Assembly: GCF_009928445.1 (NCBI RefSeq) | Contig: NZ_JAABNO010000023.1 | Span: 1 to 45,983 of the forward strand | DNA from: Clostridium sp. C8-1-8 | Lineage (GTDB): Bacteria > Bacillota > Clostridia > Clostridiales > Clostridiaceae | DNA: 45,983 nucleotides | Direction of reading: 5' to 3' | Part shown: in pieces, positions 32,164 to 40,750 of the stretch | Layout of the letters: the number at the start of each line of letters is the position of its first letter | Position numbering within the stretch: the stretch's first letter is position 1 | Position numbers and translations under genes: made by a program | Notes under the pieces: generated by a model | What the model was told of the DNA's origin: nothing | Databases searched by the model: none | The model's input: only the letters and a program-made list of their open reading frames with translations

Positions 32164-32612
32164 TAAGATTCACCTCGTTTCCAAGTACTAACAAATAGTG
32201 AAATACAATAAAATTAGTGCTTTTATATTTTAAAAACTTGAATTAAACCATAAAAATATAGTTTATTTTTAATTATATATTAAAAAAAGTTTTTTATATA
32301 TATAATTTGTAAGATTACACAATACCTAAAAAAATACATTAGTTAATGATGGTAGCATTTTATATTAAAATAAGTAAGTAAGTGATACAGCTGTGTTAAA
32401 TGTTTACAATAAAATTAAAAGTTCTTATATTTAATATTATGCGTTCAAAGTATCTAATTTATTTGTATGGAGTAATTAAAAAAGTAATAAGACAGATGTT
32501 AAATTTGGCTAAATTGAGAGGTTTTCGACTATAAATCGGTAATTATAATAAATAGCATCAGTTCTTCTTGATATATATTAATTTTTTATTAATTTAGAGC
32601 GATTTAATGAGT

Positions 32613-32641
32613 TTGAAGCTTGTCACACACACTGCTATAAT
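32613..32641 (+). promoter_or_regulatory. SigA-type promoter of kimA
   Basis: TTGAAG and TATAAT with a 17-base spacer; the leader to the kimA start is only about 45 bases. The rest of the 32164-32691 gap is very AT-rich with no recognisable gene or riboswitch. Confidence 0.6.
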
Positions 32642-32691
32642 ACAAAATTGTTTCATTAATAATTTAGAAATATTTCGGGAGAGGATATTTT

Positions 32692-34653
32692 ATGGAAAAG
32701 ATAAAAAGAAAGGTCATTGGTGAGCCTTTAAAATCATCACAGATTAAACATGAAAAGTTTAGTATTTTTAGAGGACTACCGATCTTATCATCCGATGCAA
32801 TCTCTTCAGTAGCCTATGCTTGTGAAGAAATACTTATAGTTCTTATTCCAGTAATGGGTATACTGTCCTATAAGTACTTGTTACACGTAACTTTTGCGAT
32901 CATTGCATTGCTATGCATTTTGATTTTTTCTTATAGACAAACTATTGATAGTTACCCAAGTGGTGGCGGATCATATATAGTTTCCAGAGAGAATTTAGGG
33001 GTTATGCCTAGTTTACTTGCTGGAGCATCACTTACAACAGATTATATATTGACTGTTGCAGTAAGTTCTACAGCTGGTGTTGCTGCTATTACTTCAGCTT
33101 TTCCTTCGTTACTAGAATTTAGAGTTCTATTAACGATACTTATAATAATTATCATGACAGTTGGTAACTTAAGAGGAATTAGAGACTCAGCAAAGATATT
33201 TAGTATACCTACATATTTCTTCTTATTTATAACATTGCTAATGATAGGAGTTGGAATTATAAAATATCTTATATTTGGATATGTTCCAACAGAAGCGGTA
33301 AAAACTCAAATGGCAAGTACTGCTGGTGATATGACTCTTTTCTTATTTTTAAGAGCTTTTGCAGCTGGATGTACAGCACTTACTGGTATAGAAGCTGTTA
33401 GTGATGGTGTTGCAAACTTTAAAGCTCCAGCAACCAAGAATGCTAAAAGGGTATTAAGCTTATTGTTTGCTATAGTTGTTATAATATTTGGTGGGGTATC
33501 ATACCTTTCAACTATATATCATACAACAGCAGGTGGAGATAGAACTGTAATATCACAAATTGCTGGACAAGTTTTTGGACAAAATAGTATTTTATTCTTT
33601 GTTATGCAATTTGCTACTACTTTGATACTTATAATGGCTGCAAATACTGCTTTTTCAGATTTCCCTCTTCTGCTTTCTTTTATAGCTAGAGATGGATTTG
33701 CTCCAAGACAGTTTGCTAAAAGAGGAGATAGATTAAGCTACTCTAATGGTATAATACTTCTTGCAGTTTCAGCATCCATATTAGTTATTATATTTAAAGG
33801 TGAAAATCATTTGATGCTACCTCTATATGCTATTGGTGTATTTATATCCTTTACTTTATCACAAAGTGGAATGGTAATGAGATGGGTACGTACAAAAGCT
33901 CCAGGATGGAGACATAAGGCCTTTATAAATGGATTTGGTGCTGCAATAACTTTTATAACACTAATTGTAATATCTATAGTTAAATTTGAGCATGGTGCAT
34001 GGGTTGTTATAATACTTATTCCTACAGTAATGCTTGGAATGAAAAGAATAAAGAAACACTATACTAAGGTTGCTAGACAGCTTAGCTTAGATAATAACTA
34101 CTTCCCAGTATTTAATAGTAATGCAGCTAAGAGATTTATAGTGCCAGTAGGATCACTAAATGAAGCTGTAATTAAAACAATAAATTATGCAAAATGTTTA
34201 TCTGATGATATAACTGCTTTCCATGCTTCTACAGATGAAGAAGAGACTGCAAGACTTAAGGAAAAGTGGGATAAGTATGAAATGGGAATTCCACTAGTAA
34301 TAAGAACTGTTGATTATAGAGAAGTTGTTAATCCTTTAGTTGAATTTATAGAAAATGGCAACTTTAGACAATCTAAAAAGGATATGGTAACAGTAGTTAT
34401 TCCTCAATTTAATGCTGAAAAGTGGTGGGGAAATATACTACACAATCAAACAGCAATGTTCTTAAGAACAACTTTGCTTAAGAGAAGAAATATAGCTGTT
34501 ATATCCGTTCCATTTATAATAGAAAATGACTATGCTTCAGGTAATATGGAGAAGGTAATGGAAGAATATACTGATAGGGATTGTTTTAAAGCTAAAAATA
34601 ATTGTTGCGAAAAGGCAGATAAAACAGAGAAAACAAATAAGAATAATAACTAA
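32692..34653 (+). CDS. kimA: KimA-type potassium importer (APC superfamily)
   Basis: Membrane K+/H+ symporter related to Bacillus subtilis KimA (YdaO), 653 aa. Twelve hydrophobic segments occupy about 35-460. Family motifs include LSSDAISSVAYACEEILIV, SYRQTIDSYPSGGGSYIVS, LTTDYILTVAVSSTAG, GCTALTGIEAVSDG and GDRLSYSNGIILL. The cytosolic C-terminal domain (about 475-630) matches the KimA tail (INYAKCLSDDITAFHAS, IPQFNAEKWWGNILHNQTA). Family members are often annotated simply as amino acid permeases. The start is set by GGGAGAGG. In Bacillus this gene is controlled by a c-di-AMP riboswitch; no such element was seen here. Single gene with its own promoter and terminator. Confidence 0.88.
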   Translation: MEKIKRKVIGEPLKSSQIKHEKFSIFRGLPILSSDAISSVAYACEEILIVLIPVMGILSYKYLLHVTFAIIALLCILIFSYRQTIDSYPSGGGSYIVSRENLGVMPSLLAGASLTTDYILTVAVSSTAGVAAITSAFPSLLEFRVLLTILIIIIMTVGNLRGIRDSAKIFSIPTYFFLFITLLMIGVGIIKYLIFGYVPTEAVKTQMASTAGDMTLFLFLRAFAAGCTALTGIEAVSDGVANFKAPATKNAKRVLSLLFAIVVIIFGGVSYLSTIYHTTAGGDRTVISQIAGQVFGQNSILFFVMQFATTLILIMAANTAFSDFPLLLSFIARDGFAPRQFAKRGDRLSYSNGIILLAVSASILVIIFKGENHLMLPLYAIGVFISFTLSQSGMVMRWVRTKAPGWRHKAFINGFGAAITFITLIVISIVKFEHGAWVVIILIPTVMLGMKRIKKHYTKVARQLSLDNNYFPVFNSNAAKRFIVPVGSLNEAVIKTINYAKCLSDDITAFHASTDEEETARLKEKWDKYEMGIPLVIRTVDYREVVNPLVEFIENGNFRQSKKDMVTVVIPQFNAEKWWGNILHNQTAMFLRTTLLKRRNIAVISVPFIIENDYASGNMEKVMEEYTDRDCFKAKNNCCEKADKTEKTNKNNN

Positions 34654-34693
34654 GCAATGAAAAGCAAAAAAGAGTAAAGCAATAAAAAATGAA

Positions 34694-34744
34694 GATAATA
34701 GGAGTAAATCCTCGGTAATGCTGTTTGATTTTGCTCCTATTATC
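34694..34744 (+). terminator. Stem-loop terminator after kimA
   Basis: GATAATAGGAG pairs perfectly with CTCCTATTATC, and AAATC with GATTT extends the stem inward. The T-tract is weak. Confidence 0.65.
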
Positions 34745-34756
34745 CTAATTGGATAT

Positions 34757-34784
34757 TTGAACATATAAGTTTTTCTTGTATAAT
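34757..34784 (+). promoter_or_regulatory. Promoter of the S-box leader
   Basis: TTGAAC and TATAAT with a 16-base spacer; the transcript would start near 34791, about 22 bases before the riboswitch. Confidence 0.65.
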
Positions 34785-34812
34785 TATAGCAAACATAATT
34801 GAATATTTAGGT

Positions 34813-34924
34813 CTTTTATCAAGAATGGTGGAGGGACTGGCCCTTTGAAGCCTAGCAACAGCTAGCAGTCATTAGCTAGAATTGTGCTAAATCCTGCAGG
34901 AGATTTTCCTGAGAGATAACAGAT
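34813..34924 (+). promoter_or_regulatory. SAM-I (S-box) riboswitch
   Basis: The S-box core is clear: TTATCAAGAATGGTGGAGGG, ACTGGCCCTTTGAAGCC, AGCAACAGCTAGC, GTGCTAAATCCTGCAGGA and GAGAGATAA, with P1 formed by TTATC and GATAA. The aptamer binds S-adenosylmethionine and normally terminates transcription of methionine genes when SAM is plentiful. A terminator hairpin follows at 34962. metA and hom lie downstream on the same strand. Confidence 0.93.
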
Positions 34925-34961
34925 ACGCTAAACACATTTGAATTATTTAATTGCGATGTAT

Positions 34962-35003
34962 AAAGCTATTTCTATATCTCTATAGTAATAGCTTTTATTT
35001 TTT
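34962..35003 (+). terminator. Riboswitch expression-platform terminator
   Basis: AAAGCTATT pairs with AATAGCTTT, followed by a T-rich tract. The loop and 3' strand contain TATATCTCTATAGTAAT (34973-34989), the perfect 17-base complement of 35014-35030, so this hairpin can be replaced by a longer downstream one. Confidence 0.75.
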
Positions 35004-35182
35004 TATAAAAATTATTACTATAGAGATATATACTATACTTAAATAAATGAAGAGGCTTTATAGCATGGGGAATAACATTTTATTATGATTCTCTATTATA
35101 AGCGCAAGATCATATACAATCAAAGCAGATTTATGTATGATTATTATTAAGATGATTTTAGTAATTATTATTTTTTGATAGA

Positions 35183-35226
35183 AGACTACCGATGGAGAAT
35201 TTTCTCCATAAAAGGTAGTCTTTTTT
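35183..35226 (+). terminator. Second terminator between riboswitch and metA
   Basis: AGACTACC pairs with GGTAGTCT, with an inner ATGGAGA/TCTCCAT hairpin and a T6 tract. It lies between the S-box and metA although no gene ends before it; 35031-35180 holds no recognisable gene. Confidence 0.8.
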
Positions 35227-35245
35227 GCTTTTAACAAAGTGAAAA

Positions 35246-35372
35246 TTTTTTGCTACCTAAACCTAGTAATTTCAAGAGCTTAGAACAGCTGTTTAGGGGA
35301 GACAGTAAAAAAGATTATGTGCCTGCCAGAATATCTTCACATACATTCGTAAAAGGCATATGAACAAAAAAA
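35246..35372. repeat. Terminator-distal dispersed repeat, copy C (full length)
   Basis: Starts 19 bases after a T-tract. First part: a T6 run, then GCTACCTAAACCTAGTAATT and CAAGAGCTTAGAA (to 35285). Second part: ATGTGCCT (35317-35324) pairs with AGGCATAT (35354-35361), enclosing TCACATACATTCGTAAA. Copy E (40653-40704) keeps a hairpin at the same place with different paired bases. Confidence 0.6.
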
Positions 35373-35415
35373 CAAGGAAGGTAAGAAAATCAGTATTTTA
35401 TTTTAGGAGGATGAC

Positions 35416-36279
35416 ATGACGATATATTGTGGTAAAAAGATAGTTGGATTAGACTTAATGAAATATAACCCAAATATTTGTGCAGACGTTGCTAATGAGA
35501 ACTTACCTAAAATAGGCGTTTTAAATCTAATGCCAAATAAATATGACACAGAAAAGCAGCTTTTGGAACTATTATCAAGGACTAAACTGGATTTAGAGGT
35601 TAGCTTTATAAGATTACTAACCCATAGATCTAAATCAGTTTCTAATGAATATTTAGAGGAAAACTATGAGGCTTTTGATGAACTTAAAGAAGATATTGAT
35701 TGTTTAATAGTTACTGGAGCACCAGTAGAAAAATTAGAATTTAATCAGGTATCCTATATAGATGAATTGAATCAAATTATGGACTATATTAAATCAAAAG
35801 GTAAAAAATCGGTGTTTATATGCTGGGGAGCTCAGGCAGCACTTAATCACTATTATGGAATAAGAAAAGAACTTTGTGAGGAAAAGGTGTTTGGGATATT
35901 TAAGCATAAAAAGCTAGATGAGAACTTGTTGCTAGATGGAATAAGTGACAAATTTTATGCCCCCCATTCAAGACATACTAGATTAAGAAGTGAAGATATA
36001 AGAAAATATAATACTTTGACAACCTTGGCTTATTCAGACGAAGTTGGTGAGTACATTATAGTTGATGATAATTCGCTCTATATACTAGGGCACTGTGAAT
36101 ATCATAAGGAGACTTTGAAAAATGAATATTTTAGAGATCTAAAAAAAGGCCTTTCTATAAATATTCCTAAGAATTATTTTGTCAATGATGATCCTCATAA
36201 TGACATAATTGAAAGCTGGCAGGAAGATGGGGTTAAGCTATATAAAAATTGGCTTAGGAGATCCTTAAAAATACAGTAA
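35416..36279 (+). CDS. metA: Homoserine O-acyltransferase MetA (predicted acetyl-CoA type)
   Basis: Activates homoserine by O-acylation, the first step committed to methionine; cytoplasmic. 287 aa. Catalytic Cys is C136 in FICWGAQAALNHYYG; the His-Glu pair is H226/E228 in LGHCEYHKETL. The acyl-selectivity position, after TGAPV, is Glu (E105). In Bacillus cereus the equivalent Glu directs acetyl-CoA use, whereas Escherichia coli has Gly and uses succinyl-CoA, so an acetyltransferase is predicted. The N-terminus before VLNLMPNK is slightly shorter than in E. coli MetA. AGGAGG precedes the ATG. It forms an operon with homoserine dehydrogenase 24 bases downstream and lies behind an S-box riboswitch. 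Confidence 0.92.
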   Translation: MTIYCGKKIVGLDLMKYNPNICADVANENLPKIGVLNLMPNKYDTEKQLLELLSRTKLDLEVSFIRLLTHRSKSVSNEYLEENYEAFDELKEDIDCLIVTGAPVEKLEFNQVSYIDELNQIMDYIKSKGKKSVFICWGAQAALNHYYGIRKELCEEKVFGIFKHKKLDENLLLDGISDKFYAPHSRHTRLRSEDIRKYNTLTTLAYSDEVGEYIIVDDNSLYILGHCEYHKETLKNEYFRDLKKGLSINIPKNYFVNDDPHNDIIESWQEDGVKLYKNWLRRSLKIQ

Positions 36280-36303
36280 AGAGAAGATTAAGTGGAGGTA
36301 TAT

Positions 36304-37527
36304 ATGAAAAGAATAGCTTTATTAGGATATGGTGTGGTTGGAACAGGGCTTATAGAGTTAATTGAAAAAAATAGAGATAAAGATGAAAAACTTAATATAG
36401 ATGTAGAGGCAATTTTAGTAAAGCATAAGGAGAAGCATGAAAATAAAAAGCTTAATCAAATAATTACTGATGATTGTGAAGAGGTGTTTTCAAAGGATTG
36501 GGATATTCTTGTTGAAGTAATTGGTGGAATAAATCCGGCGTATGATTATGTTAAAAGAGCTTTAATGCTTGGAAAGAATGTTGTTACAGCCAATAAAGAT
36601 CTAATAGCTGAGTATGGTGAAGAGCTTTTTCAAATAGCTAAAGAAAAAGGAGTTTCATTGAAATTCGAAGCCTCTGTGGCGGGAGGAATACCTATTATAA
36701 AACCTCTTACTGAGTCTTTGTCAGGTAATGATATAAAAAGTATAAAAGGTATAATAAATGGCACAACAAACTTTATACTATCAAAGATGTACGAGGAGGG
36801 AGTAGAGTATGAAGAGGCTCTTAAAGAGGCTCAGGATATGGGATTTGCTGAGGCCAATCCAGATGCAGATGTGCTTGGATATGATGCTGCTAGAAAGCTC
36901 GCAATACTTTCTACCTTAGCTTTTAAAAAGAGAGTTTTTTGGAAAGACATAAAGGTTGAGGGGATAACGTCAATTGATAGTAAGGACTTTGCTTATGCAA
37001 AGAAAGCTAATTGTAAGATTAAATTATTGTCCTATAGTAAAAAAGAAGAAAATAGGGTGTTTGCAACAGTAAAGCCTGTACTAATTGACAGTGAGTCGGA
37101 TTTTTATAGAGTTAACAATGAGATTAACTCTGTGATTTTAAGTGGAGATGCAGTGGGTGAACTAGTCTTTAAAGGTAGTGGAGCAGGTATGCTTCCAACA
37201 GCTTCGGCTGTATATGGAGATATTGTTGATCTTGCATTTAATAAAAATAATATTGTGATAAACAGCTTTTCGGAAGAAAAACTAAGTGTAGAACACAGTT
37301 CCGAGGAGAAGCTACAAAGTCTAATAAGGATTGATACTGACAACAAGAAAGATCTTATTTTAGAACTTACCAATAGGTTCATTGCTGCGGAGCTGTTAGA
37401 TTTGTTTGACAATGAAGTTGCTTTATTAGTGGATGGGTATACGGAAGTAGAGTTAGAGGATAATTTGACTGCTTTAAAGCAATTAGCTTATGTGAATAGA
37501 GTTAGAAAGATATCAAAAGTGAGCTGA
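36304..37527 (+). CDS. hom: Homoserine dehydrogenase
   Basis: Reduces aspartate semialdehyde to homoserine with NAD(P)H, supplying MetA and the threonine branch; cytoplasmic. 407 aa. Nucleotide-binding GYGVVGTGL is at residues 7-15, VTANKDLIAEYG and FEASVAGGIPIIKPL follow, and the substrate signature KGIINGTTNFILSKMYEEG, with FAEANPDADVLGYDAARKL after it. The C-terminal ACT-like region (about 335-400) is short and may be degenerate, so feedback control by threonine is uncertain. An in-frame GTG at 36292 lies within GGAGG; the ATG at 36304 is better. Second gene of metA-hom. Confidence 0.93.
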   Translation: MKRIALLGYGVVGTGLIELIEKNRDKDEKLNIDVEAILVKHKEKHENKKLNQIITDDCEEVFSKDWDILVEVIGGINPAYDYVKRALMLGKNVVTANKDLIAEYGEELFQIAKEKGVSLKFEASVAGGIPIIKPLTESLSGNDIKSIKGIINGTTNFILSKMYEEGVEYEEALKEAQDMGFAEANPDADVLGYDAARKLAILSTLAFKKRVFWKDIKVEGITSIDSKDFAYAKKANCKIKLLSYSKKEENRVFATVKPVLIDSESDFYRVNNEINSVILSGDAVGELVFKGSGAGMLPTASAVYGDIVDLAFNKNNIVINSFSEEKLSVEHSSEEKLQSLIRIDTDNKKDLILELTNRFIAAELLDLFDNEVALLVDGYTEVELEDNLTALKQLAYVNRVRKISKVS

Positions 37528-37596
37528 TTTAAGAAATATTTGGGGCAAAATACTTGTTGAACATAATATATGCTGCATTTAAATAATGTTAATATG

Positions 37597-37638
37597 TAAA
37601 ATCATGTATACGAAAAACTAATATACATGATTTTTTTC
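37597..37638 (+). terminator. Terminator of metA-hom
   Basis: AAAATCATGTATA pairs perfectly with TATACATGATTTT, followed by a T-run. Confidence 0.85.
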
Positions 37639-37767
37639 TTTTATCAAACACAAAAATTTAAGTGAAGATAGTTTTGGCAAAGAGGTATACAGGTCTTGTT
37701 AGCTTTTAATATTTTTGCAAAACTGCTATTATATTTAATAGTTACTGATGAAAGTAGGGATAAATAT

Positions 37768-38532
37768 ATGTATGAAAAGATAAAACAAACATTAACTGAA
37801 GTCGAGAAGAATAATGGTATTAACATACTTTATGCAGCTGAATCTGGAAGCAGGGGCTGGGGCTTTGAATCCCTAGATTCTGACTATGACTGTAGATTTA
37901 TATATATTAACAGTAAAGAGTTCTACCTTTCTATTGATGAAGGAAAAGACTACATAGAGTTGCCGGTGGATAAAGTTTACGATGTAAATGGATGGGATTT
38001 AAAAAAGGTATTGAAGGCCATAAGAAAATCTAATCCGACAGTAATTGAGTGGCTTAACTCACCAATAGTCTATACAGAGAAAGAAGATTTTAAAAAAGAA
38101 ATAATGGAGCTTTGCAATGAATACTTTGATGAAACCTTAACTATATATCACTATCTTCATATAGCAAGAAAAAAGCTTGATGAGGTTAGTAATGAGCAAT
38201 ACAGTAAATTGAAAAAATACTTTTATATATTAAGACCTTTATTTGCATGCTGTTGGGTTATGGATAATAAATCTATACCTCCTATGGAGTTTGAGCCTTT
38301 ATATAAAAATATGAAGCTTGATATTCAGCAAAAGGAAGAGATTGATAGATTGTTAGATTTAAAGAAAGTAAGTAATGAAAGTGAGCTTATACAAAGGAGT
38401 GAAGTTATAGTAGCATATGCCGAAGCACTTATCATAGATTGTGAGCAGTATTTGAAAGACAACAGAAAAGGAAGTAATAAGGATAGTGATAGGCTAAATA
38501 AATTTTTTATCAAATGGTTAGAGAGGAAATAA
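37768..38532 (+). CDS. Nucleotidyltransferase-fold protein (COG3541/YcgL-like), first copy
   Basis: Pol-beta-type nucleotidyltransferase, 254 aa. The active-site motif is ESGSRGWGFESLDSDYDCRF, giving GS...G..S.SDYD with metal-binding aspartates near residue 40. A helical region follows. It resembles the YcgL family of predicted nucleotidyltransferases, whose function is not established. The frame is open from 37696, but that stretch is hydrophobic and without a start site; the ATG at 37768 (AGGGA upstream) begins a normal N-terminus. The next gene, of the same fold, starts two bases after the stop, so the two are surely co-translated and may act together. Confidence 0.82.
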   Translation: MYEKIKQTLTEVEKNNGINILYAAESGSRGWGFESLDSDYDCRFIYINSKEFYLSIDEGKDYIELPVDKVYDVNGWDLKKVLKAIRKSNPTVIEWLNSPIVYTEKEDFKKEIMELCNEYFDETLTIYHYLHIARKKLDEVSNEQYSKLKKYFYILRPLFACCWVMDNKSIPPMEFEPLYKNMKLDIQQKEEIDRLLDLKKVSNESELIQRSEVIVAYAEALIIDCEQYLKDNRKGSNKDSDRLNKFFIKWLERK

Positions 38533-38533
38533 A

Positions 38534-39526
38534 ATGGATGAAAAAATAATAAAAAAATTAAATTCATCTGCATATGATTTCTTAAGGGATGATCTTAAAC
38601 TTAAAAATAATATTATTTATTTAGTAGTAAGTGGTTCTTATGGTTATGGAACTAACGGAGAAAATAGCGATATTGACCTTAGAGGTTTTTTAATAGAGGA
38701 TGAAGAGGTGCTTTTTAAACTTGGATCTTTTGAACAATATGAAGATAGAACCAGTGATACTGTAATATATGGGTTAAAAAAGTACATTAATCTAGCATTA
38801 AGTGCTAATCCTCATGCACTTGAACTATTAGGAATTGAGGATGAATGTATTTATATGATGAACTCATATGGTAAGATGATTCGCGATAACTCAAATTTAT
38901 TTCTTTCTAAAAGAGTTATAAATAGCTTTGGAAATTATGCTCTTGCTCAATTGCGGAGATTAGAGAACGCCCTCTCAAATAATTCCTTAGATTTAGTTGT
39001 GAAAAATAAACATTTACTAAATGCTCTAAATAAGCAGCTAATAAGCTTTAATCAAATGTATCATACTTTCGATAGTGGAAATATAAACTTATACATTAAT
39101 GAATCACCCAAAAAAGATATATATATGGACATATGTTTAAGCAAATATCCATTAAGAGATTTTACAGCAATATATTCTAACATGAATAATATAGTTAAAA
39201 GTTATGAAAAGTTAAATCATAGAAATAATAAAAAAGAAGAAGTAAAGCTATATAAGCATGCTATGCATCTAGTTAGACTTTTAATTACGGGAAGATACAT
39301 ACTAGAGGGAAATGGAATTAAAACAAGACTAGAAAATTATATTCCTTTATTCCTAGATATAAGAAATGAGAAATATAATTTCGACCAAATATTTGAAATA
39401 GTAAATTCATGTGAAAAAGATTTTAACTATGCGGCTAAAGAAACGAATTTACCAGATATCCCTAACAAAGAACAAGTTGAGGATATGATGGAATTTATAT
39501 ATAAAGGCTTTTATAATATTAAGTAA
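38534..39526 (+). CDS. Nucleotidyltransferase-fold protein (COG3541/YcgL-like), second copy
   Basis: 330 aa; the active-site motif VVSGSYGYGTNGENSDIDLR is at about 28-47, again with the paired aspartates. The following section (FKLGSFEQYEDRTSDTVIYG, LALSANPHALELLGI) corresponds to the same region of the first copy (YIELPVDKVYDVNGWDLKKV, IRKSNPTVIEWLNS), so the two are distant paralogues. The C-terminal half is helical. GAGAGGA inside the end of the first gene serves as ribosome binding site. Possible roles include RNA or nucleotide modification; none can be assigned. Confidence 0.82.
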   Translation: MDEKIIKKLNSSAYDFLRDDLKLKNNIIYLVVSGSYGYGTNGENSDIDLRGFLIEDEEVLFKLGSFEQYEDRTSDTVIYGLKKYINLALSANPHALELLGIEDECIYMMNSYGKMIRDNSNLFLSKRVINSFGNYALAQLRRLENALSNNSLDLVVKNKHLLNALNKQLISFNQMYHTFDSGNINLYINESPKKDIYMDICLSKYPLRDFTAIYSNMNNIVKSYEKLNHRNNKKEEVKLYKHAMHLVRLLITGRYILEGNGIKTRLENYIPLFLDIRNEKYNFDQIFEIVNSCEKDFNYAAKETNLPDIPNKEQVEDMMEFIYKGFYNIK

Positions 39527-39622
39527 GTTATAAGTCAATCTTATCCAACTAATCTGCTATGGAAAAGTAACCATAAAAGGTGTTATAATATTCTTTACTA
39601 AATATTATAACGAGGTGAACAT

Positions 39623-40522
39623 ATGAGTGGTATAGCTGGAAATGGATGCGAGATAGTAGTTCCATTTAATGAAAGAAAGTCACTTGATGAGATAGAAACA
39701 AGTCTAAGAAAGACTTATAAGAAGCATATATGGTCTAAGTTTGTAAGAGCAATTAAGGACTATAAGATGATAGAAGAGGGAGATAAGATTGCTGTAGCAA
39801 TATCTGGCGGAAAAGACTCAATGCTCATGGCCAAGCTTTTTCAAGAGCTAAAGAGACATGGTCAAATGAATTTTGAGTTAGAATTTGTAGTAATGGATCC
39901 AGGATATCATCCTCAAGTAAAGGAATTACTTATAAGTAACTGCGAACACCTGAATATTCCAATTACTATTTTTGAATCAGGTATTTTTGATATAGTTGAT
40001 AAGATAGCAAAGGATTATCCGTGTTATATGTGCGCAAGAATGAGAAGAGGTGCGCTTTATAACAGAGCTAAAGAACTAGGCTGTAACAAGCTTGCTCTAG
40101 GACATCATTATAATGATGTTATTGAGACTACTATGCTTAATGTGCTTTATGGTGGAAACTTTAAAACAATGCTGCCTAAATTAAAATCAGATAACTTTGA
40201 AGGCATAGAGCTTATAAGGCCACTGTATTATGTTGAAGAGGTACATATAAAAAGATTTATTCAAAATGCTGGAATATGGCCTCTAAACTGTGCATGCATG
40301 GTTGCGGCTAAGAAGATCGGTAATAAGAGATATGAAATAAAAGAAATGATTGAAAACATAAAGAAGGACTTTAGTGATGTAGAAAAATCTATATTCAATG
40401 CAGCTAGAAATGTTAATATGAATTCAATAATAGGTTGGGAAAAAGATGGAGTAAAGCACTCATTCTTAGATGAGTATGATGTTGAAGCAAATGTTGGAAA
40501 CGACGAGAGCACTGAAGTTTAG
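39623..40522 (+). CDS. TtcA-like PP-loop ATPase (tRNA thiolation family)
   Basis: 299 aa. N-type PP-loop AVAISGGKDSMLMAK near residue 60, then CYMCARMRRGALY with the two cysteines expected to bind an Fe-S cluster in TtcA, LALGHHYNDVIETTMLNVLYGG, and a third cysteine region LNCACMVAAKK. TtcA makes 2-thiocytidine at position 32 of tRNA. Clostridia also encode relatives with other sulfur-transfer or ligase roles, so the exact product is uncertain. Start set by CGAGGTGA. Single gene. Confidence 0.85.
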   Translation: MSGIAGNGCEIVVPFNERKSLDEIETSLRKTYKKHIWSKFVRAIKDYKMIEEGDKIAVAISGGKDSMLMAKLFQELKRHGQMNFELEFVVMDPGYHPQVKELLISNCEHLNIPITIFESGIFDIVDKIAKDYPCYMCARMRRGALYNRAKELGCNKLALGHHYNDVIETTMLNVLYGGNFKTMLPKLKSDNFEGIELIRPLYYVEEVHIKRFIQNAGIWPLNCACMVAAKKIGNKRYEIKEMIENIKKDFSDVEKSIFNAARNVNMNSIIGWEKDGVKHSFLDEYDVEANVGNDESTEV

Positions 40523-40533
40523 TAATGCAATTA

Positions 40534-40614
40534 AGGTATACCAGGTCAAAATAAAGCTTTCCATGAGTCTACGAAGCTTTATTTTTATAGATTTAATTAT
40601 GAAGTAGTATGTCT
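40534..40614. repeat. Degenerate MITE-like repeat containing a terminator
   Basis: The right end TGAAGTAGTATGTCT (40600-40614) matches the family consensus TGAAGTGGTACATCT at 12 of 15 positions; the left end AGGTATACCAGGTCA matches loosely (11 of 15). The interior is the terminator of the TtcA-like gene. Confidence 0.4.
40549..40586 (+). terminator. Rho-independent terminator
   Basis: AAATAAAGCTT pairs perfectly with AAGCTTTATTT, then TT. Confidence 0.8.
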
Positions 40615-40652
40615 ATAATATATAGTGGGATAATAATAGTGTTAAACTTATT

Positions 40653-40704
40653 AGTCTGCTAGATTTTCCTCATATACATTTGGAAAGGCAGATGTGCAAA
40701 AAAT
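40653..40704. repeat. Dispersed repeat, second part only (copy E)
   Basis: GTCTGC (40654-40659) pairs with GCAGAT (40688-40693), enclosing TCATATACATTTGGAAA. It corresponds to the second parts of copies A and C and precedes the 44-aa ORF by about 50 bases. Confidence 0.5.
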
Positions 40705-40750
40705 TACTGAAGAACGACCCTTTAGAAAATTTTTTATAAGGAGGACTATT

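Noticed and set aside
32164..32691. c-di-AMP (ydaO) riboswitch upstream of kimA
   Set aside because: The conserved core segments were not found and the promoter is too close to the start.
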